Assembly (NCBI GenBank): GCA_913041495.1
Contig: CAJWHT010000043.1
Span: 1-32,484 of the forward strand
Direction of reading: 5' to 3'
DNA from: an uncultured Desulfobacteraceae bacterium
GTDB taxonomy: Bacteria; Desulfobacterota; Desulfobacteria; Desulfobacterales; Desulfobacteraceae
DNA length: 32,484 bases
In this document: positions 25,843 to 32,484 of the stretch, piece after piece
Layout of the letters: each line of letters starts with the position of its first letter
Position numbering within the stretch: the first letter of the stretch is position 1
The notes under the pieces: model-generated
What the model was told of the DNA's origin: nothing
What the model saw: the letters and a program-made list of their open reading frames with translations, nothing else
Database searches by the model: none
Made by a program: the position numbers and the translations under genes

Positions 25843-26598
25843 TTAGATATCCACCTTAAGATCCTTGCCGAACAGCCGGTATTTTACCCAGGCAATCCCG
25901 AAATCCAGGAGAGCGAAATCATCGGTTTTCAGCGTTTTCATGAGGGTATCCGGAATATTCAGACCCTCCAGCAGGCCATTTTCTAAAATTTCCTGCCGGA
26001 AGGTATCCAGGTCATATAGGGCCATATAAAACTGGTCCGACTCTGCGCCTTCCAGTTTACCGGGGCGGATCTGATTTTTCAGGCTGATGAGCTGCATAAG
26101 TTTGTCATTCTGGCGGTTGTGTTCGGCCACGTCCTGGCCTTCCAGCCATTTGCGTACCGTAAGATCGTGTTTTGGATCGTGCCCCTTGCAATGATCTTCT
26201 TGTATCATGGCATAGAACTCACGGATATTACCGGTTGCCCTGTCCATGGCAATGGCCCGGGCCAGTGGATAGAGCCTGCAGGAGGCCGGCCGGTCATTGT
26301 AAACGGTACAACCCGCTTCAGACACCAGCGGGCAGGCATGGCCTGTGGCCGGGTTGGGTTTAAAGGTGATGACGGGCAGACCGGACTCAGGACCGTAGTG
26401 CAGGGAGGTATACTCTCTGAGAAACGTGGAGGACGGCATGGCCAGGGCATTTTTCATCCTCAGGATATCGTAGGGAGTCAGGGCCTGGTTCAAATCCCTG
26501 CAGCACTCGTTAAAACAGGGGTTGCCGGGACCGCAGTTGAATCCCATGGGGTCATCCAGATCCACCGGGATCATTTCATCGTTATTTCCGTCACTCAT
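25843..26598 (-). CDS. YkgJ/UPF0153-family cysteine-cluster protein (long form)
   Basis: 251 aa. The N-terminal cysteine cluster GFNCGPGNPCFNECC (about 19-33) is followed by a helix typical of the family (LTPYDILRMKNAL), CPLVSEAGCTVYNDRPASCRLYP (about 95-118) and a further Cys (EDHCKG). These residues should bind a metal or Fe-S cluster. The C-terminal about 100 residues are helical and not part of the core family. It is the first gene of an operon with the SDR 2 nt downstream and diverges from aprBA, 462 nt away. GAGG 7 nt before ATG 26598 supports the start. Function is not established for the family. Confidence 0.8.
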   Translation of the reverse strand: MSDGNNDEMIPVDLDDPMGFNCGPGNPCFNECCRDLNQALTPYDILRMKNALAMPSSTFLREYTSLHYGPESGLPVITFKPNPATGHACPLVSEAGCTVYNDRPASCRLYPLARAIAMDRATGNIREFYAMIQEDHCKGHDPKHDLTVRKWLEGQDVAEHNRQNDKLMQLISLKNQIRPGKLEGAESDQFYMALYDLDTFRQEILENGLLEGLNIPDTLMKTLKTDDFALLDFGIAWVKYRLFGKDLKVDI

Positions 26599-26835
26599 TT
26601 GGGCGCCTCTATTCCTTATTGTATGCTAATATTTTATAAATTCAGTCCAAACCATAAAACTTTTATAGTGGAAGGGCTAAATTAACACAGAACCCGACAC
26701 TTTTTCCAGATGATTTTCCTTGCGTCGACCTCACTATATGTGGTAGCTGAACTATCGTTCTTCAATACATATTGTCCGACTAAAAAGTCATCAAAAAAAT
26801 TGAATAAATTGTTAAATCCTTTTTTTTAAATTTTC

Positions 26836-26865
26836 TTGACAACAGGCTTTGGAGGGTGCTATTCC
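26836..26865 (+). promoter_or_regulatory. Likely sigma70 promoter of aprBA
   Basis: Consensus TTGACA (26836-26841), 18-nt spacer, TATTCC (26860-26865) preceded by TG one base away, an extended -10 arrangement. An AT-rich tract (run of eight T) lies just upstream, as in UP elements. Strength fits a gene whose product is among the most abundant proteins of sulfate reducers. Confidence 0.6.
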
Positions 26866-26961
26866 CATAACATTTATTTGGCGCAGAAGCTTGAATTTTG
26901 CCAAAAGGTCGGGCCAAAGATCGGAAGGTAAAAGACACTGCGCTTTTAATACGGATTAACA

Positions 26962-26987
26962 GGTCAGCCGGAAAGCTTCGGCTGACC
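26962..26987 (+). promoter_or_regulatory. Leader hairpin of aprBA mRNA
   Basis: Perfect 9-bp stem GGTCAGCCG / CGGCTGACC with a GAAAGCTT loop, about 95 nt downstream of the -10 box and 73 nt before aprB. No U-tract follows, so it is not a standard terminator. A stabilising structure or regulator-binding site in the leader is more likely. Confidence 0.55.
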
Positions 26988-27060
26988 AAATATGTTGATA
27001 GAAACGCAGCACAACGGTATTTGTGCAATTTGATTAACTTTATTTATGGAGGTATTTTAA

Positions 27061-27498
27061 ATGCCATCTTTTGTTATCACTGAAAAATGTGACGGCTGCA
27101 AAGGCGGGGATAAAACAGCATGCATGTACATCTGCCCCAATGACCTGATGGTTCTGGACGCCAACGAAATGAAAGCATACAACCAGGAACCGGATCAGTG
27201 CTGGGAATGCTACTCTTGCGTTAAGATTTGCCCCTCCCAGGCGATTGAAGTAAGAGGTTACTCTGACTTCGTACCCATGGGCGCTTCTGTACAGCCGATG
27301 ATGGGTACTGAAGACATCATGTGGACCTGTAAGTTCAGAAACGGCGTTGTAAAACGCTTCAAGTTCCCCATCAGAACCACTCCCGAAGGCGAAGCCAACT
27401 CTTATGATGATCTGAAGGGTAAAGACCTGTCTTCCGGCCTGCTCTCCACTGAAGAAGCAGACGGCTATGAACTGGTAGCTCCCACCGAGCTGGCATAG
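27061..27498 (+). CDS. aprB: Adenylylsulfate reductase, beta (Fe-S) subunit
   Basis: AprB relays electrons through two [4Fe-4S] clusters to the FAD of AprA, which reduces APS to sulfite and AMP in the cytoplasm. The 145-aa sequence has the two cluster-binding sets: CDGC...CMYICP (about 10-26) and CWECYSCVKICP (about 47-58), followed by the conserved tail that wraps around AprA (PMMGTEDIMWTCKFRNG; FKFPIRTTPEG). GGAGG before ATG 27061 is strong. It is first in the aprBA unit, 55 nt before aprA. Codons ending in T or C of the highly expressed type (GGT, GTT, GCT, AAC) are favoured. Confidence 0.97.
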   Translation: MPSFVITEKCDGCKGGDKTACMYICPNDLMVLDANEMKAYNQEPDQCWECYSCVKICPSQAIEVRGYSDFVPMGASVQPMMGTEDIMWTCKFRNGVVKRFKFPIRTTPEGEANSYDDLKGKDLSSGLLSTEEADGYELVAPTELA

Positions 27499-27553
27499 GG
27501 TCACCTGCATCCAATTAATTTTCTGAACATACTAAATATTTTGGAGGTATATA

Positions 27554-29515
27554 ATGGCATTACCTAACAAACCTGTTGGCGAACTCAAAGTCGTTAGAGA
27601 GCCAGAAGTAGAAAAAAGAGACGTTGATGTACTGATCATCGGCGGTGGTATGGCTGCTTGCGGTACCGCATTTGAGATCAAAAAATGGGCCGACGACGAC
27701 ACCAAGATCCTGCTCGTTGACAAAGCTGCCCTCGAACGGTCCGGCGCTGTTGCTCAGGGCCTGTCCGCAATCAACACCTACATCGGTGAAAACAAACCCG
27801 AAGATTACGTACGCATGGTACGTAACGACCTGATGGGTATTGTTCGTGAAGACCTTATCTTCGACCTGGGCCGTCACGTTGACGATTCCGTACATCTGTT
27901 CGAAGAATGGGGACTTCCCATCTGGAAAAAAACCGAAGACGGAAAAAACCTCGACGGTAAAAAAGGCCAGAAAGCCGGTACCCTGAAGGGCGGCGCTACT
28001 CCCGTTCGTACTGGTAAATGGCAGATCATGATCAACGGTGAATCCTACAAGAGAATCGTTGCCGAAGCCGGTAAGAAAGCCCTTGGCGACGAAAACATCC
28101 TTGAAAGAGTTTTCATCGTTGAAATCCTGAACGACAAAGAAGATCCTTCAAGAGTTGCCGGCGCTGTCGGTTTCTCCGTACGTGAAAACAAAGTTTACAT
28201 CATCAACGCCAAGGTTATGATGGTAGCTTGCGGTGGCGCGGTTAACATCTACCAGCCCCGTTCCGTTGCTGAAGGTAAAGGTCGTGCATGGTATCCCGTA
28301 TGGAACGCTGGTTCCACTTACACCATGGCTCTGAGAGCCGGTGCTGAGCTGTCCATGATGGAAAACCGTTTCACCCCCGCCCGTTTTAAAGATGGTTACG
28401 GCCCTGTAGGTGCTTGGTTCCTGCTGTTCAAAGCCAAAACCGTTAACGGCCTTGGTGAAAACTATGCCGGTTCTGACGCTGCTAAAGAAGAACTTGAAAA
28501 GTACGCTCCCTACGGAACTGCTGCCGTAACTCCGACTTGTCTGCGTAACCACCTGATGATGAAAGAGTACAAAGAAGGCCGCGGTCCCATCATTATGGAA
28601 ACCTCCAAGGCTCTCCAGACCCTTGGCGAAACCATGAGCAAAAAAGAGCTGAAGCACCTTGAGTCTGAAGCTTGGGAAGACTTCCTTGACATGTCCGTTG
28701 GTCAGGCTGGTCTGTGGTGTGCAACCAACACCGAGCCCGAAAAGAAAGACTCTGAAATTATGCCCACCGAACCGTACCTGCTGGGTTCCCACTCAGGTTG
28801 CTGCGGTATCTGGTGCTCCGGTCCCGAAGAAGACTGGGTACCCGATTCTTACAAATGGGGCTACAACAGAATGACCACCGTTCGCGGTCTGTTCACTGCC
28901 GGTGACGGCGTTGGCTGCTCCGGTCATAAGTTCTCCTCCGGTTCTCACGCCGAAGGCCGTATCATTGCCAAGTCCATGCTGCAGTACCTGAAAGCCGAAG
29001 GCGACAAGGTTACTGGTTTTGCTGAAACTGACCAGGAACTGGTTGATTTCGTATACGCTCCGGTTTACAACTACCTGGACAACTGCGAATACACCACTGC
29101 TCAGGACGTTAACCCCAACTACTGCAAACCTGCTGGTATGGCAATGCGTCTGATGAAGATGACCAACGAGTATGGTGCGGGTACTGGTACATTCTACATG
29201 ACCAACGGCAAATCCCTCGAAGTTCTCATGGGCCTGTTCGAAATGTTCCGTGAAGACCTTGAGAAAATCGCTGCCGGCGACCTGCATGAACTGATGAGAG
29301 CTTGGGAAATCAACCATCGTCTCTACACTGTTCAGGCTCATACCCGTCACATCCAGTTCCGTGAAGAATCCCGCTTCCCTGGTTTCTACTACAGAGGCGA
29401 CTTCATGGGCCAGAATGACGAAGAATGGTTCTGCTTTGTTAACTCTTCTTACGACAAGAAGACCAACGAGTGGTCCCTGAAGAAAGAACCCTACGTGAAA
29501 ATCATCTCTGACTAA
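27554..29515 (+). CDS. aprA: Adenylylsulfate reductase, alpha (FAD) subunit
   Basis: Catalytic subunit that reduces APS at its FAD. The 653 aa match the family length. FAD-binding region: VLIIGGGMAACGTAFEIKKW near residue 25 and LVDKAALERSGAVAQGLSAINTY. Other family blocks are FTPARFKDGYGPVGAWFLLFKAK, HSGCCGIWCSGPEEDWVP, GLFTAGDGVGCSGHKFSSGSHAEGR, and the C-terminal RHIQFREESRFPGFYYRGDF. TTGGAGG 8 nt before the ATG is strong. The gene shows the same high-expression codon bias as aprB and ends in a textbook terminator at 29556-29593, separating it from qmoAB. It is a common marker gene for sulfate reducers. Confidence 0.98.
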   Translation: MALPNKPVGELKVVREPEVEKRDVDVLIIGGGMAACGTAFEIKKWADDDTKILLVDKAALERSGAVAQGLSAINTYIGENKPEDYVRMVRNDLMGIVREDLIFDLGRHVDDSVHLFEEWGLPIWKKTEDGKNLDGKKGQKAGTLKGGATPVRTGKWQIMINGESYKRIVAEAGKKALGDENILERVFIVEILNDKEDPSRVAGAVGFSVRENKVYIINAKVMMVACGGAVNIYQPRSVAEGKGRAWYPVWNAGSTYTMALRAGAELSMMENRFTPARFKDGYGPVGAWFLLFKAKTVNGLGENYAGSDAAKEELEKYAPYGTAAVTPTCLRNHLMMKEYKEGRGPIIMETSKALQTLGETMSKKELKHLESEAWEDFLDMSVGQAGLWCATNTEPEKKDSEIMPTEPYLLGSHSGCCGIWCSGPEEDWVPDSYKWGYNRMTTVRGLFTAGDGVGCSGHKFSSGSHAEGRIIAKSMLQYLKAEGDKVTGFAETDQELVDFVYAPVYNYLDNCEYTTAQDVNPNYCKPAGMAMRLMKMTNEYGAGTGTFYMTNGKSLEVLMGLFEMFREDLEKIAAGDLHELMRAWEINHRLYTVQAHTRHIQFREESRFPGFYYRGDFMGQNDEEWFCFVNSSYDKKTNEWSLKKEPYVKIISD

Positions 29516-29823
29516 GTGTTAGACGACCGATTTAAACGGTAGTGTTTGATATTGACCTCCAGGTGCCGGTTGTCCGGTGCCTGGGGGTTTTTTCAGATTA
29601 TGCCGGACACGGCAGGCCTTGAGGCCCTGTCTCCTTTTTTGCAAGGGCGCATCCTTCCCCAAGACACCGATGGATAACAGAATGTGCGCTTTCAAATAAG
29701 GAGAGAGGATGCCGGCTGCCGGAACCCCAAATTTTTGTGTTTTTGCGGGTTCCAATCTGAGCGTTGCGGCATTAAACATAAACAAACCCTTAATGATATA
29801 ACTCAATTGCACGGAGGGACAGC
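29516..29823. other. Intergenic region between aprA and qmoA
   Basis: 308 bp. It holds the aprA terminator, then about 230 nt that must supply the qmo promoter (none clearly matches the sigma70 consensus), and an inverted repeat GGAACCC (29721-29727) / GGGTTCC (29747-29753). A possible 30-codon leader frame starts at 29709 behind AAGGAGAG and ends at 29801, 22 nt before qmoA; it is not supported otherwise. Confidence 0.55.
29556..29593 (+). terminator. Rho-independent terminator of aprBA
   Basis: 14-bp stem (arms 29556-29569 and 29574-29587, three G-U pairs) with a TTGT loop, followed by TTTTTT. It starts 40 nt after the aprA stop, so aprBA and qmoAB are separate transcripts unless there is readthrough. 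Confidence 0.92.
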
Positions 29824-31095
29824 ATGACAACAGAAAATTTGGCCCCTATAAGCGGAAGCATCATGGTGGTTGGTGGTGGAATCAGTGGCCTGACAACTGC
29901 CCTGGAAGCTGCCGAAGTGGGGTATGAGGTCTTCCTGGTAGAAAAGGAAGCATCCCTTGGCGGAAGAGTATCCCAGTTGAAACACTACTTCCCCAAACTT
30001 TGCCCGCCCACTTGCGGCCTTGAGATCAACTACAAGCGTCTCAAAGATAACAAGAACATTAAAGTGTTTACCCTGTCTGAGGTACAGAGCGTAGCCGGCA
30101 CTCCCGGCGACTACACAGTCACCGTGAAGACCGCTCCCAGATACGTAAACGAAAACTGCACGGCCTGCGGTGAATGTGCCAACGTCTGTGAAACTGAAGT
30201 TTCCAACGACTTCAACTTCGGCATGGATAGACGCAAAGCAGCCTATCTGCCCCACAACATGGCCTTCCCCCAGCGTTACGTCATGGATCCTGCCATGAGC
30301 ACTGACGACCGTGACAAGGTGAAAGAAGCCTGTAAGTACGATGCCGTTGACTTCGACATGGAAGAAAAAACATTTGATCTGAAAGTCGGTGCCGTTGTAT
30401 TCAACACCGGATGGCAGCCCTACGACGCCACCCGTATTGACAACTTGGGATTCGGCCGTTACCAGAACATCGTTACCAACATGATGCTGGAAAGAATGGC
30501 CTCCGGCAACGGTCCCACAGAAGGCAAAATCATCCGTCCTTCAGATGATGAGGCTCCCAAAACCATCGCCTTTGCCCAGTGCGCAGGCTCCAGAGATGAA
30601 AATCACCTGTCCTATTGCTCTTACATCTGCTGTATGGCATCTCTCAAGCATGCCACTTACATCAGAGCACAGTATCCGGATGCAAAGATCTACATTTACT
30701 ATATTGATCTGAGAACCCCGGGCAGAAAATACGAAAACTTCTACGCCAAACTCAAAGAAGATGAGAACGTCTTTTTTGTTAAAGGCAAAGTCGCCGAAGT
30801 TTCAGAAGAGTCCGGCACCGGCAACATCCAGCTTGTGGCCGAAGACACCATCTCCGGCGAAAAGGTCAGACAGACCGTTGACATGCTGGTACTTGCCACC
30901 GGCATGCAGCCCACGGCGGCCATTGACAAACCCAATGCAGACCTGACCTACAACGACGAAGGTTTCATTGTAAACGACTTTTCCAAAGGCGGCCTGTTCG
31001 CAGCAGGGTGTGCCAACAAACCTGCCGACGTTGTCACCTCGAACCAGAACGCAACCGGCATGGCCCTTAAAGCTATTCAGACCCTCAGGAGGTAA
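29824..31095 (+). CDS. qmoA: QmoA, HdrA-like flavoprotein of the quinone-interacting membrane-bound oxidoreductase
   Basis: Subunit of QmoABC, thought to pass electrons from menaquinol to APS reductase. The 423-aa product is a short HdrA-like protein: FAD motif VVGGGISGLTTALEAAEVG (15-33) with VEKEASLGGR, a CGLEINY block, a [4Fe-4S] motif CTACGECANVC (Cys112, 115, 118, 122), and FAQCAGSRDE plus the CSYICCMASLKHA cysteine motif, then the late NAD/FAD-fold segment VLATGMQPTAAIDK. GGAGG 7 nt before the ATG fixes the start. qmoB starts 6 nt after the stop and its AGGAGG overlaps the last qmoA codons, indicating coupled translation. Confidence 0.95.
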   Translation: MTTENLAPISGSIMVVGGGISGLTTALEAAEVGYEVFLVEKEASLGGRVSQLKHYFPKLCPPTCGLEINYKRLKDNKNIKVFTLSEVQSVAGTPGDYTVTVKTAPRYVNENCTACGECANVCETEVSNDFNFGMDRRKAAYLPHNMAFPQRYVMDPAMSTDDRDKVKEACKYDAVDFDMEEKTFDLKVGAVVFNTGWQPYDATRIDNLGFGRYQNIVTNMMLERMASGNGPTEGKIIRPSDDEAPKTIAFAQCAGSRDENHLSYCSYICCMASLKHATYIRAQYPDAKIYIYYIDLRTPGRKYENFYAKLKEDENVFFVKGKVAEVSEESGTGNIQLVAEDTISGEKVRQTVDMLVLATGMQPTAAIDKPNADLTYNDEGFIVNDFSKGGLFAAGCANKPADVVTSNQNATGMALKAIQTLRR

Positions 31096-31101
31096 GTAAC
31101 C

Positions 31102-32484
31102 ATGGATAAAAAATTCGGCGTATATATCTGCACAGGCTGTGGCATCGGAGATACCCTGGACATGGAAGATCTGGTGGATGTTCCCGAGGAAGAGGGCATC
31201 AATTGCACCACCCATCCGTTCCTGTGCTCCAAGGAAGGTGTAGACCTCATCCAGAAGGACATTGACGATGGCAAGGTAAATGCCATGGTTATCGGCGCCT
31301 GTTCCAGACGCGTTAACTTTGACACATTCACATTCCCTGGCTGCATCGTAGAGCGTGCCAACTTAAGAGAGGGCGTTGTATGGCCCCACTCCAGAGAAAC
31401 ATATCCTGCGCTCACTGAAGATCAGAAGGATGATGAAGAACATTTTGACCAGATCCAGATGAAAGCGGAAGACTATATCAAGATGGGTATGATCCGCCTG
31501 GAAAAGGTCAAACTGCCCGAGCCCTACAAAACAGAATCCTTCTCCAAGAAGATCCTGGTGATGGGCGGCGGTGTTACCGGCATGTCTGCTGCGGTTGACG
31601 CAGCCAAGGCCGGCTACGATGTTACCATCGTTGAAAAACAGGCTGCTCTGGGCGGTTACGCTGCCAAGATGAGAAGCCAGATGCCCACGGCAGAACCCTT
31701 TGAAACCACTCAGGCGCCTGTGGTTGACGCCCTGCTCCAGGAAGTGGAAGCCTGCCCCAGCATCGACGTTCGCACCAACTGTGAAGTGGCCCGTATCGCC
31801 GGCCAGCCCGGTGAGTTCACTGTGACCTTCAAAACACCCGGTGAAAAGATTCCCTTTGACGTACCCTTTCCCCTTCCTGAAGAGATGATGGTTGACGAGA
31901 ACGGCAAGGAATACGATGCGGAAACCCTTCATGCCAAATACCTTGAGTACAACGAAGGTAGAAAAGACATCCTGAAGCTCGACCCCGAAGGAGAGCTCTA
32001 CGGTGCTGTGGTTCTGGCCGCCGGCTGGCGTCCTGACAAACTCAAAGGCGACGCCTACGAACACCTGGCACTGGACAACCCCGATGTTATCACCAACGAC
32101 GAGTTCGAAATGATCGCCGCCAAAGGCAAGATCGTTCGTCCCTCCGACGGCAAAGAAGCCAAGAATGTGGTTTTCATCCAGTCTCCGGGCAAAGATGAGG
32201 ACGACAGCGACTTTGAATATGCAGGTTCCGTCACTTCCCAGGTTGCCCTGAAGCAGGCCAGCTATGTCACAGAAGATTATGCAGACGGCAAAGCCTACGT
32301 GGTTTACCAGCACATGAGAACCCCGGGCCTGCAGGAGCTTTTCTACAAGAGCATGCAGCAGGAAGACGGCATCTTCCTGACCAAGGGCGCCGTCACTGAA
32401 GTTACTCCCCAGGGCGACGGCCTGACCGTTTCCGCCACCAACACCCTGCTGGGTGACAACCTGGCTCTTAAGGCCGATCTGGTT
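31102..32484 (+). CDS. qmoB: QmoB, HdrA-like subunit (5' part, runs off the right edge)
   Basis: The first 461 codons are present and the frame is still open at the window end. It begins with an HdrA-like N-terminus (VYICTGCGIGDTLD, Cys10 and Cys13; TTHPFLCSKEG; VIGACSRRVNFDTF), then a FAD motif VMGGGVTGMSAAVDAAKAG with VEKQAALGGYAAKM and later AAGWRPDKLKG, and a VFIQSPG block followed by YVVYQHMRTPG. In known QmoB the remaining C-terminus carries an MvhD-like and Fe-S part, which would lie outside. ATG 31102 follows AGGAGG by 9 nt. qmoC (membrane subunit) would be expected next. Confidence 0.95.
   Translation, partial: MDKKFGVYICTGCGIGDTLDMEDLVDVPEEEGINCTTHPFLCSKEGVDLIQKDIDDGKVNAMVIGACSRRVNFDTFTFPGCIVERANLREGVVWPHSRETYPALTEDQKDDEEHFDQIQMKAEDYIKMGMIRLEKVKLPEPYKTESFSKKILVMGGGVTGMSAAVDAAKAGYDVTIVEKQAALGGYAAKMRSQMPTAEPFETTQAPVVDALLQEVEACPSIDVRTNCEVARIAGQPGEFTVTFKTPGEKIPFDVPFPLPEEMMVDENGKEYDAETLHAKYLEYNEGRKDILKLDPEGELYGAVVLAAGWRPDKLKGDAYEHLALDNPDVITNDEFEMIAAKGKIVRPSDGKEAKNVVFIQSPGKDEDDSDFEYAGSVTSQVALKQASYVTEDYADGKAYVVYQHMRTPGLQELFYKSMQQEDGIFLTKGAVTEVTPQGDGLTVSATNTLLGDNLALKADLV

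Larger units (their letters stand above)
26599..27060. other. Intergenic control region upstream of aprBA
   Basis: 462 bp, strongly AT-rich, with no gene. It separates the ykgJ-SDR operon from aprBA. It contains the aprBA promoter at 26836-26865, a leader of about 190 nt with a strong hairpin at 26962-26987, and a TATGGAGGTATTTTA ribosome site. An imperfect palindrome CACTATATGTG lies near 26730. No match to a regulator motif I can name with confidence. Confidence 0.6.

Noticed and set aside
29709-29801. 30-codon gene upstream of qmoA
   Set aside because: Good ribosome-site match but no other support; kept as an observation only, not called as a gene.
1-32484. CRISPR array, tRNA/rRNA genes, insertion sequences, integrase or toxin-antitoxin pairs
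   Set aside because: Looked for on both strands and not seen; no regularly spaced repeats, cloverleaf, transposase motifs or target duplications.

Overview
The window looks like chromosome of a dissimilatory sulfate reducer of the Desulfobacterota, most like a Desulfobacteraceae member. The decisive evidence is the right end: aprB-aprA (APS reductase) followed by qmoA and a truncated qmoB, the electron-transfer partners of that enzyme. A two-domain phosphate acetyltransferase, many signalling genes and a mid-range GC content fit. The species cannot be named from the sequence alone.

Layout. 1-6740 is housekeeping: the 5' part of infC (minus strand, apparently starting on AUA behind a very good sigma70 promoter), a TadA-like deaminase, then dgt with a YkgJ-type cysteine-cluster protein, a convergent GAF-PP2C phosphatase, and pta ended by a strong hairpin. 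6741-8558 is a small regulon: a TetR repressor and a Tat-exported nitroreductase-like protein, each with the same 6-4-6 palindrome just upstream of its start. 8725-12966 holds small exported orphans, a probably broken two-helix membrane protein, and a two-gene unit in which a free-standing cobalamin-binding domain carrying the W-x9-EH signature of CarH/AerR photoreceptors precedes a coiled-coil protein ending in paired CxxC motifs. 13289-13498 is dodecin.

13596-23138 is the most striking region, a minus-strand sensory operon of three genes: a periplasmic SBP3 (solute-binding) protein, a HAMP-PAS membrane sensor with no output domain, and a giant hybrid kinase with five tandem SBP3 domains, one membrane anchor, three PAS domains, HisKA-HATPase, two receiver domains and HPt. 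The kinase is split into two open frames by a single-base change at about 18423-18426; without it the product would be about 2416 residues. 23402-26598 holds an exported protein with an inactive-looking SNase fold, a LysR regulator, and an operon of a second YkgJ-type protein plus a short-chain dehydrogenase whose catalytic lysine is replaced by asparagine.

27061-32484 is the sulfate-respiration block. aprBA has a TTGACA promoter, a leader of about 190 nt with a perfect 9-bp hairpin, strong ribosome binding sites and a textbook terminator. qmoAB follows after about 310 nt and is cut by the window end. AprBA reduces APS to sulfite; QmoAB(C) is the membrane-associated quinone-linked complex thought to feed it electrons.

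The two single-base frame changes, both next to G runs, could be assembly errors rather than biology. I saw no tRNA, rRNA, CRISPR array, insertion sequence or integrase.
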